Assembly: GCA_039029935.1 (NCBI GenBank)
Contig: JBCCFC010000138.1
Location: 1 to 16,017, forward strand
Length of the DNA: 16,017 nt
From: G039029935 sp039029935
GTDB lineage: Bacteria; Chloroflexota; Anaerolineae; Caldilineales; Caldilineaceae
Direction of reading: 5' to 3'
Position 1 is the stretch's first letter; each line of letters starts with the position of its first letter. A program made the position numbers and the translations under genes. Positions 8,245-14,025 of the stretch are shown here, in pieces. The notes under the pieces were generated by a model that worked only from the letters and a program-made list of their open reading frames with translations, had not been told where the DNA came from and made no database searches.

Positions 8245-8706
8245 ATGGCAGTAAATTTCACAAGCACAATCAAATTAACAGCAATCGCAATCATCATCAT
8301 CCTGACACAGGTTTTCGGCGCAACAGCAGCCTTCGCCAACAGCGACGCTACTAGCTTCGTCAGCGGCACAGTTTGGGCAGATGAGAACGGCAACAACATT
8401 CAGGACTTGACCGAAGCAACACTGCCAAACGCCACAGTTTTCATGCAGAACTTGGAAACACGTGAGGTCTTCACAACAACAAGCGATGCCAATGGCGTTT
8501 ACATGATGAGCAACGTGCCTTTCGGTCGCTATGCAGTATGGGGCGAAGCTGGCAACACTGTGACTGACACACATGTCGTTGAGGTCAGCGAGTTGGGTGG
8601 CGCAGCGGCTTTCGACTTTGGTGTCAACACTGTAGACGCCGACATGGAAATGAACGAATATCCAGCGCAGACATTCACAACTTTCTTGCCACTGGTCCAG
8701 AACTAA
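8245..8706 (+). CDS. Small secreted SdrD_B/Cna_B-like protein
   Basis: The 153-residue protein begins with a Sec signal peptide: a hydrophobic stretch at about 11-24, then AFA at 29-31 with likely cleavage before N32. The mature part is a single SdrD_B/Cna_B-like beta-sandwich: SGTVWADENGNNIQD (40-54) carries a D-x-N-G-N-x3-D calcium-loop-like motif, and TTTSDANGVYMMSNVPFGRYAVW (TxxDxxGxY...GxY pattern) covers about 77-99. It ends in TFLPLVQN (146-153). Many exported Chloroflexota proteins, as I recall them, end in a similar YLPLV-type tail, possibly a sorting or anchoring signal. No sortase LPxTG is present. AGGTAGGAAAG just upstream supports the start. It has its own promoter and terminator, so it is monocistronic. 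It is likely a cell-surface or extracellular structural protein; the ligand is unknown. Confidence 0.8.
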   Translation: MAVNFTSTIKLTAIAIIIILTQVFGATAAFANSDATSFVSGTVWADENGNNIQDLTEATLPNATVFMQNLETREVFTTTSDANGVYMMSNVPFGRYAVWGEAGNTVTDTHVVEVSELGGAAAFDFGVNTVDADMEMNEYPAQTFTTFLPLVQN

Positions 8707-8768
8707 AATTACGGGTACAAACTTCTAACGCTTCCAGTACTTTCCTACTGAACTGAATCAACTGTCTT

Positions 8769-8800
8769 ACAAAAGACCTGCCAAATGGCAGGTCTTTTGT
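8769..8800. terminator. Strong bidirectional rho-independent terminator
   Basis: A perfect inverted repeat with 15-nt arms (8769-8783 and 8786-8800) has a GC-rich centre (GACCTGCC/GGCAGGTC) flanked by an A-run on the left and TTTT on the right. This makes a terminator for transcripts from both sides. It lies between the secreted-protein gene (plus) and the FAD oxidoreductase gene (minus), which converge on it. Confidence 0.92.
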
Positions 8801-8852
8801 ATTTACGGGGGTATTACCTTATTATGTCAACTGAATATCCATGCCTATTTCC

Positions 8853-10205
8853 TCACTTCTCACGCCCCGCCATCCGTTCCTTCCAATTCAAGTAGACCGT
8901 CGCCCCAATCGAGGCAAAGGGTTCTGGTGGCAGGCGCGTTGGTTGAGCGGCTGTGAGATATTCGTCAATATACGGATTCGCTGTCCCCGTTGCATACTCG
9001 GCGGCAAGCATCCCAGAAAGAATGCCCTTGGATGCGCCCAGTCCGTTCTGACAGACCGCTGCATAGACCCCCTCTTCGACTTCACCAAAGACAGGCACAC
9101 TGTTCCAACTCAGACAGAGACGCCCCCCCCAGCGATACTCCATGTCCACGCCGTCCAGCATAGGGAAGCGGGCGGCAAATGAACGGTCATGGTCACGAGC
9201 TGCGCGCTGGACACGATGGTCTTTGGCTTCTAACGATGCACTGTAGTGAAATTTATTGCGCACCAGAATGCGATCTCCACCAGTTCCAGAGATGCGGCGT
9301 ACCGTTGAACCAAGCGGATCGGCTGGCACGGCATCCCATACAGGTTCGCCACCAAGCCGCTTGACTTCATCGTCGGTCAATGCACGGGTCATGGAGGCAT
9401 AGAGGAAGACATGCATCAGTCGTTGCTTGAAGAAGCCAAAGCTCTGGATGTGTCCATTGACGGCGAGGATAATCTTGGGGGTGGAAACAGTTCCCTGTGG
9501 TGTCTGCACAAGCCATGTGTTGCCCTCTCGTTGCATGGAAATCACAGGCGAGTTTTCATAAATATCCACCGCCCCCGATAGTGACAACCCTTGCGCCAAC
9601 CCACGCACAAATCCCGCTGGCTGGATCATGTTTGACCTTGGTGTGTGCAGCCCACCCGAATAGTACTCGGTCCCCGTGATACGCTTCATATCCTCGGCAT
9701 CCAGCACCGAATAGGGTTCACCCAACTGCGATAGATACTCCGCATATTCGATATTGTGCTTGACGCCAAAGTCCGAGGCTGCGACGTTAATTTTGCCACG
9801 TGGATCAAAGACCTCTTGGCTAAAATCATAATCATCCGCTGCTTCCTGCGCAAAGGTCAGGGCAGTGCGGTTCATCTCGGTTTGCTTCTTATCGGCGTCA
9901 AATGCGCCTGTATAGCTTTCCGCACTGATGTCATGCGGTAGGTCGATCATAAAGCCCGAACTGCGTCCTGCGGGTCCATCGCCAATGCGGATGGCCTCTA
10001 GCAGAACCGTGCGGTCATCCGGCCGCAATTGGCTCATGCGACGGGCAGCGGCTAACCCCGCAAAACCGCCACCGATGATGAGCCAGTCGGTGGTGATGTG
10101 TTGCTCTAGTACATTGGCGGGCAGTGGTGGTGGTAGAATGGCATTCCATCCAGTTTGGCCTGGGTTGCCGGAACGGGTGTTGGTGACGGTGATTTTTTTG
10201 CTCAT
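8853..10205 (-). CDS. PuuB-like FAD-dependent amine/amino-acid oxidoreductase (DAO family)
   Basis: The 450-residue protein has an N-terminal Rossmann FAD motif IIGGGFAGLAAA (G45, G47, G50), an acidic residue ending strand 2 (E70 in VLLEAIRIG) and the GRSSG segment (80-84) typical of the DAO fold. The C-terminal region, with YRWGGRLCLSWNSVPVFGEV and NGLGASKGILSG, matches the pattern in PuuB (gamma-glutamylputrescine oxidase). That family oxidises a C-N bond of an amine or amino acid to an imine/aldehyde, passing electrons to oxygen or a carrier. Substrate is inferred only by family; D-hydroxyproline or sarcosine-type substrates remain possible. About 40 residues precede the FAD motif, which is usual for PuuB. 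Its ATG overlaps the stop of the antitoxin-like gene (ATGA), so it is probably translationally coupled and read from the toxin promoter, while the lyase and aldehyde dehydrogenase genes lie upstream on the same strand. Confidence 0.85.
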   Translation of the reverse strand: MSKKITVTNTRSGNPGQTGWNAILPPPLPANVLEQHITTDWLIIGGGFAGLAAARRMSQLRPDDRTVLLEAIRIGDGPAGRSSGFMIDLPHDISAESYTGAFDADKKQTEMNRTALTFAQEAADDYDFSQEVFDPRGKINVAASDFGVKHNIEYAEYLSQLGEPYSVLDAEDMKRITGTEYYSGGLHTPRSNMIQPAGFVRGLAQGLSLSGAVDIYENSPVISMQREGNTWLVQTPQGTVSTPKIILAVNGHIQSFGFFKQRLMHVFLYASMTRALTDDEVKRLGGEPVWDAVPADPLGSTVRRISGTGGDRILVRNKFHYSASLEAKDHRVQRAARDHDRSFAARFPMLDGVDMEYRWGGRLCLSWNSVPVFGEVEEGVYAAVCQNGLGASKGILSGMLAAEYATGTANPYIDEYLTAAQPTRLPPEPFASIGATVYLNWKERMAGREK

Positions 10206-10750
10206 AAATATCTACGTAACCCAGCTTGGGGTGTTGTGCTCATTAAATCTGGCGCAAAAGTTGGATTCATGGTTGTCATTGGAATGACAGTATGTGCATC
10301 GGTCGGTATATAGCCTCCAAGCCGTAATATACCCGTCAGTGGTGGTTGACGCAACATTTGCCAGATTTTATCAAGAGCGTTGTCCGGCCACTCCTCAACA
10401 AGTAGTGCAAAATGTTTTTCCCCATAGGCTGTTGGCTCAACCAACTTAGAAAAACTAAGGCAAGCCAGACTTAGTGGCGTTGATGTTGTTGAGTCAAACC
10501 GAAGAACAATGTTGTCGGTTAGCTCAATGGTTGCTGTGGATTCATTACTAATCTCGCCCTCTTGAAAGAAAATTTCTAGGAAATCATCTTCTTGGATGTA
10601 TTGATATACAGCAGTGTCACCGAGGAGTTCTGATGACTGTTGTAGAGGACGACTAAACTCAAACCGACGGCTTGGCTCTAATTCACCTCGTTTAATCTGC
10701 CCTGCCTGTTTGATGCTTTCAACCAATTCTTCAAAATCATGATCGTTCAT
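10202..10750 (-). CDS. Antitoxin-like N-terminus joined to a DUF2283-like domain
   Basis: The 182-residue protein opens with DFEELVESIKQAG...RGELEPSRRFEF (residues 5-32), the N-terminal signature of the antitoxins paired with PF06296 RelE-like toxins. In those proteins a helix-turn-helix domain normally follows. Here I see none. Instead residues about 48-105 (YQYIQEDDFLEIFFQEGE..., then IELTDNIVLRFD) resemble DUF2283, a small beta-rich domain. The last 75 residues (LLVEEWPDNALDKIWQML...) are not recognised. The gene overlaps the toxin stop by 4 nt (ATGA) with GGAGG 10 nt upstream, and overlaps the next gene's start in the same way. Most likely it neutralises the upstream toxin. Whether it binds DNA is doubtful without the HTH. 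The antitoxin role rests on the N-terminal match and gene order. Confidence 0.6.
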   Translation of the reverse strand: MNDHDFEELVESIKQAGQIKRGELEPSRRFEFSRPLQQSSELLGDTAVYQYIQEDDFLEIFFQEGEISNESTATIELTDNIVLRFDSTTSTPLSLACLSFSKLVEPTAYGEKHFALLVEEWPDNALDKIWQMLRQPPLTGILRLGGYIPTDAHTVIPMTTMNPTFAPDLMSTTPQAGLRRYL

Positions 10751-11064
10751 TTTAAATAATCCTCCATAACACCACGAAGTGCTTTTAGCTGATTCGGCGT
10801 TAAATCTTCCTGCTTATTTTTCTTATAGACGAGCAACATGTAAATGACATCATCCGGTGTGTCCCAATAATAGACGACGCGTAAACCACCGCGTTTACCA
10901 CCATCTGGCAGACGCCATCTGAGTTTTCGGATACCACCACTGCGCGGTATGATGCTTCCAATATCTGGCTGTTGCAGAATTGCCTGTTGTAGTTTTGTAT
11001 AGTGTGTATCCGGCAATAACTGCTGTACCCGTTTTGTAAAGATTGGTGTTTCTATAAAGACCAT
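10747..11064 (-). CDS. RelE/HigB-like toxin (PF06296 type)
   Basis: The 105-residue protein has the RelE-superfamily shape: a helical N-terminus (MVFIETPIFTKRVQQLL), a central basic strand pair SGGIRKLRWRLPDGGKRGG (42-60), LRVVYYW and VIYMLLVYKKN, and the C-terminal KxDLTxxQLKAL helix seen in PF06296 toxins. Such proteins are ribosome-dependent mRNA endonucleases. I place the start at 11064, not at the in-frame ATG at 11106, because family members begin M(I/V)FIETPIFT and because the promoter at 11071-11099 would lie inside the longer version. The ATG coincides with the expected transcription start, so the mRNA would be leaderless. Toxin first, antitoxin second (4-nt overlap) is the HigBA order. 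The pair sits inside a metabolic run. Confidence 0.8.
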   Translation of the reverse strand: MVFIETPIFTKRVQQLLPDTHYTKLQQAILQQPDIGSIIPRSGGIRKLRWRLPDGGKRGGLRVVYYWDTPDDVIYMLLVYKKNKQEDLTPNQLKALRGVMEDYLK

Positions 11065-11070
11065 ATTCAC

Positions 11071-11099
11071 AGTATACGAAAACGAAGTATAATGTGCAA
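11071..11099 (-). promoter_or_regulatory. Promoter of the toxin-antitoxin-oxidoreductase unit
   Basis: On the complement, TTGCAC (11099-11094), exactly 17 nt, and TATACT (11076-11071) form a near-consensus sigma-A promoter, the best in the window. The expected start (11065-11063) falls on the toxin ATG at 11064. The inverted arms TATAC/GTATA around the -10 and spacer could be an operator for autoregulation; that part is conjecture. Confidence 0.75.
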
Positions 11100-11227
11100 G
11101 CACCAAAGATGTGATTAGATTCTAACTATCGTATGGAAAATAAGGAGTCTAATGAGAAAATCCCCCGATAAATGCTCATTTTTTTGTCTATAGCTGAACA
11201 CTTACCAGGGATCCACACTATCAAACG

Positions 11228-12745
11228 TCAGTCAATCAACTCATCACTCGCTCGATCCGACAAATCAACCCAAATCGTCTTGAGTTCAGTATACTGATCA
11301 TGCGCATGAATCGAATTATCGCGTCCACCAAAACCAGACTGTTTATAGCCGCCAAATGGCGTTGAAATATCGCCCTCGCCATAGCAGTTGACTGTCACTG
11401 TGCCTGCACGGATAGCACGAGCTGCGCGTAATGCTTTCTTGGCATTGGCAGAAAAGATCGAAGCCGTCAGTCCATAATCGGTGTCGTTGGCAATTGCAAC
11501 AGCGGCTTCATTGCTTTTAACCGTTAGGACAGAGAGCACTGGTCCAAAAATCTCCTCACAGGCAATTGGCGCATCAGGTGACACATCATCCAAAATAGTG
11601 GGCAGGACATAGCGTTTGTCCACAGTTTCACCCCCATAGAGAACGGTTGCGCCCTTGGTCTTGCCCTTTTTCAGATAGGACTTCACCTTCTTGAAATGCT
11701 CGCCATCGACCAGTGCGCCCAATTGATTGACTGGATCAAGCGGGTCGCCAGTACGCCACTCTTTGGCCCGTGCGACCACGCGTTTCATCAGTGCCTCTTT
11801 GACATCAGCGTGAACGATGAGTCGAGATGCTGCCGAACAGTTCTCGCCCATGTTCCAGAAGGCGGCGTTGACCACATGATCGGCAATCAGGTCTAGCTCC
11901 TCGGCATCGTCAAAGACCACAAAGGGATTTTTGCCTCCACACTCCAGCACAACTTTTTTCAGGTTGGACTCAGCCGAATAGTTCAGGAAACGTCGCCCTG
12001 TTTCGGTCGAACCCGTAAAGCTGATCATGTCCACATCGGGATGACGCCCCAATGGCTCGCCCACCTCTGGCCCCATGCCTGTCACCACGTTGAGAACACC
12101 TGCTGGCATACCCGCTTCGATAGCCAACTCTGCCATGCGCAGCGCGGTCATGGAGGTCTGCTCGGCGGGTTTGAGGATAACCGAGTTGCCAGCAGCCAGG
12201 GCAGGACCAATTTTCCACGCCACCATGAGCAGCGGGAAGTTCCAGGGTAGCACCGCACCGACCACGCCGATGGGTTCACGGATAATCATTGCCATCGCAT
12301 CCTCACCTACCGGAGCCGTCTGGTCATAGAGCTTGTCGGTCAGTTCGGCGTGCCACTTGATGACATGGATCGACTCCGGCACGTCGATCTCCTCGCAGTC
12401 GCGGATGGGCTTGCCGCTGTCGAGCGATTCAAGAACGGCCAATTCTCGACGGTTGCGCGTCATCAACTTGCAGAGTCGAATGAGGATGTCCTTGCGCTCA
12501 CTGGGATGCTGTGTACGCCAGCGACCATCATCAAAAGCTTGACGTGCCTTTTCAACTGCATAATCGACATCGTCGGCTTGGCAGGCAGCAATCGCGGCCA
12601 ATGTTTCGCCCGTCGCCGGGTTGATGGATGACATGGTGTTGCCTGATTTGGCAGGGCGGAAGGAGCCGTTGACAAAGCTGTTGGTGGGCAGAATCAGGTC
12701 TGCGGCAATCGCTTGATATTCTTGATGCGTTAATAGCTGGGTCAT
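11228..12745 (-). CDS. PuuC-like aldehyde dehydrogenase
   Basis: The 505-residue protein is a complete NAD(P)-dependent aldehyde dehydrogenase: PWNF with N169, LKPAEQT with K192, FTGS (243-246), general base E268 in VLECGG, catalytic C303 in NMGENCSA, and EEIFGPVL near the end. The C-terminal segment STPFGGYKQSGFGGRDNS...YTELKTIW closely follows PuuC, the gamma-glutamyl-gamma-aminobutyraldehyde dehydrogenase of the Puu putrescine route. Betaine-aldehyde and 2-oxoglutarate-semialdehyde dehydrogenases are less likely relatives. It begins 3 nt after the lyase stop, with GGGGAGG inside the lyase's last codons, so the two are a coupled operon. It should oxidise the aldehyde made by the nearby FAD oxidoreductase or lyase. 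No clear terminator follows, so read-through into the toxin unit is possible. Confidence 0.93.
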   Translation of the reverse strand: MTQLLTHQEYQAIAADLILPTNSFVNGSFRPAKSGNTMSSINPATGETLAAIAACQADDVDYAVEKARQAFDDGRWRTQHPSERKDILIRLCKLMTRNRRELAVLESLDSGKPIRDCEEIDVPESIHVIKWHAELTDKLYDQTAPVGEDAMAMIIREPIGVVGAVLPWNFPLLMVAWKIGPALAAGNSVILKPAEQTSMTALRMAELAIEAGMPAGVLNVVTGMGPEVGEPLGRHPDVDMISFTGSTETGRRFLNYSAESNLKKVVLECGGKNPFVVFDDAEELDLIADHVVNAAFWNMGENCSAASRLIVHADVKEALMKRVVARAKEWRTGDPLDPVNQLGALVDGEHFKKVKSYLKKGKTKGATVLYGGETVDKRYVLPTILDDVSPDAPIACEEIFGPVLSVLTVKSNEAAVAIANDTDYGLTASIFSANAKKALRAARAIRAGTVTVNCYGEGDISTPFGGYKQSGFGGRDNSIHAHDQYTELKTIWVDLSDRASDELID

Positions 12746-12748
12746 GAT

Positions 12749-13663
12749 TTACGCCTCCCCTGCTTCAGCCATGATACTGGCAATGGTCTTTTGAAGTGTA
12801 CGCACAGTTTCGTCCATGATGCGCTTATCATCCTTGGTAAGCGGTCGCAGCGGTGCGCGCGGTGGGCCAGCCTTCTGCCCCACAATCTCGCAGCCATACT
12901 TGACACACTGCACAAATTTGCCCCCCTGCTCCAGTACACTCATCAATGGCAGCAACGCCGACATGATGCGCCGCCCCGTGTTGAAATCATTGTTGAGCAT
13001 ACAGGTTTCGTAGAGCGCAATATGCTCCTTGGGCAGGAAGTTGGAGCCTGCACAAATCCACATGCGCGCGCCCCATGCAAAGAACTCCAACGCCTGATCA
13101 TCCATGCCACAACCCAGCGTGATGTGTGGATAGTCACGTGCCAGCATATGCACACGGTTGATGTCGCCCGAACTCTCTTTGATGCCCATAAAGTTTTTGG
13201 ATCGCCCCACACGGTCCAGATATTCTGGCCCCATGTTGGTTCCGGTACGGTGTGGGTAGTTGTAGAGCAGAATGGGCAGGTTGGCAGCACGGTCAATTTG
13301 TAACGCGTGCATGGCATTCTCCAGATCGGTTGGGACTGCGTATGGCGGAGAGTTGATTAGAATCGAATCCGCCCCTGCATCCTTGGCCGCTTTCGCCAAT
13401 GCCACCGATTCCTCTGTGCGTGTGGACCCCGTACCAATCATCAGCGGCACCCGTTTGTTGATGACCTCGACGCCTAGATGCATCATCTCGACGCGTTCGT
13501 CAAAGGTCTGGGCATAATATTCACCCGTCGAGCCACCGATGAGGATGCAATGAACCCCTGCATCAATCAAAAATTCGACCATGCCCGCAAAGCCCTGCTG
13601 GTCGATAGAGCCGTCATCATGGTGGGGCGTGATGATAGGCGTGAAGATACCTTCCATTTTCAT
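12749..13663 (-). CDS. DapA/NAL-family class I lyase-synthase
   Basis: The 304-residue TIM-barrel protein has the Schiff-base lysine K162 in GIKESSGD, the proton-relay tyrosine Y134 in LLYNYPHRTG (with R139 at the place of the DapA carboxylate-binding Arg), and GGSTGE (43-48) at the place of the GTTGE loop. Family members include dihydrodipicolinate synthase, N-acetylneuraminate lyase, KDG aldolase and pyrroline-4-hydroxy-2-carboxylate deaminase (HypD). Next to an aldehyde dehydrogenase and an FAD oxidoreductase, a catabolic member is more likely than lysine biosynthesis, but the residues seen do not choose between them. The start at 13663 is preferred over an upstream ATG at 13705 because AAGGAC lies 7 nt before it and the longer form would read through the hairpin at 13685-13719. 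First gene of the metabolic run. Confidence 0.85.
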   Translation of the reverse strand: MKMEGIFTPIITPHHDDGSIDQQGFAGMVEFLIDAGVHCILIGGSTGEYYAQTFDERVEMMHLGVEVINKRVPLMIGTGSTRTEESVALAKAAKDAGADSILINSPPYAVPTDLENAMHALQIDRAANLPILLYNYPHRTGTNMGPEYLDRVGRSKNFMGIKESSGDINRVHMLARDYPHITLGCGMDDQALEFFAWGARMWICAGSNFLPKEHIALYETCMLNNDFNTGRRIMSALLPLMSVLEQGGKFVQCVKYGCEIVGQKAGPPRAPLRPLTKDDKRIMDETVRTLQKTIASIMAEAGEA

Positions 13664-13684
13664 AAGCAATGTCCTTGTGTAATG

Positions 13685-13719
13685 TAGAAGTCCAACTTTT
13701 AGCAAAAGTTGGACTTCTA
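13685..13719. promoter_or_regulatory. Perfect 16-bp inverted repeat in the lyase leader
   Basis: Arms of 16 nt (13685-13700 and 13704-13719; core AGTCCAACTTTT/AAAAGTTGGACT) enclose the 3-nt loop AGC. It lies 8 nt upstream of the Shine-Dalgarno (complement of 13671-13676) and just downstream of the candidate promoter, so it would form at the 5' end of the lyase mRNA. Neither side has a terminator-like T-run. It may be a leader hairpin, a repressor operator or a dispersed palindromic repeat; the sequence alone cannot decide. Confidence 0.7.
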
Positions 13720-13726
13720 TTGAGCA

Positions 13727-13755
13727 GATATAAAATAACGTTCGTTTTTACTCAA
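13727..13755 (-). promoter_or_regulatory. Candidate promoter of the lyase-aldehyde dehydrogenase operon
   Basis: On the complement, TTGAGT (13755-13750), 17 nt, and TATATC (13732-13727) form a moderate sigma-A match with an AT-rich -10 region. The start would be near 13720, directly at the edge of the 16-bp inverted repeat. Confidence 0.35.
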
Positions 13756-14025
13756 TGTCTGAATGCCAACGCTCAATTACCTTAAAATCATGCGGCTTGG
13801 TGCTACCATTATAGCACACATAGACATACCCACAGATTTCTTCCAGATGTTGGAATTCCGACATTCACAAACCGCAAAGCGGCATACACTGAACCTCAAT
13901 AACAATCGCAAACAATGACGAGACTGTGCCAACGCAGCCATTGACGCTTGACCACTTGGTCGCGTTGCTGGATGGTGTAGATATGCACCGCACTTAAGTT
14001 TAAATAATTTACAAAAGAGAGAACA
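13756..14025. other. Divergent spacer without a gene
   Basis: No convincing coding frame is seen between the lyase promoter and the Rieske-glutamate synthase gene. It holds three small dyads: GTGCTA-6 nt-TAGCAC (13800-13817), CCGC-AAA-GCGG (13872-13882) and GACCA-CT-TGGTC (13950-13961). The last could be an operator for the gene at 14026. AAAGAGAG at 14014-14021 is the Shine-Dalgarno of that gene. I found no clear promoter for it. Confidence 0.5.

Noticed and set aside
11065..11106. Longer toxin start at 11106
   Set aside because: The extra 14 codons would contain the near-consensus promoter and do not resemble the family's N-terminus, whereas MVFIETPIFT at 11064 does.
11146..11190. Terminator for the aldehyde dehydrogenase gene
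   Set aside because: The only dyad, AATGAG/CTCATT with an 18-nt loop, has its T-run on the plus strand, the wrong side for this gene.
11152..11193. A 13-codon frame (MRKSPDKCSFFCL) with AAGGAG just upstream, on the plus strand between the toxin and the aldehyde dehydrogenase
   Set aside because: Very short, SD spacing of only 4 nt, no promoter seen, and a chance occurrence is likely. The T-run at its end makes a weak hairpin but nothing to terminate.
13664..13705. Longer lyase start at 13705
   Set aside because: It would run through the perfect hairpin at 13685-13719 and lacks a Shine-Dalgarno, while 13663 has AAGGAC at 7 nt.
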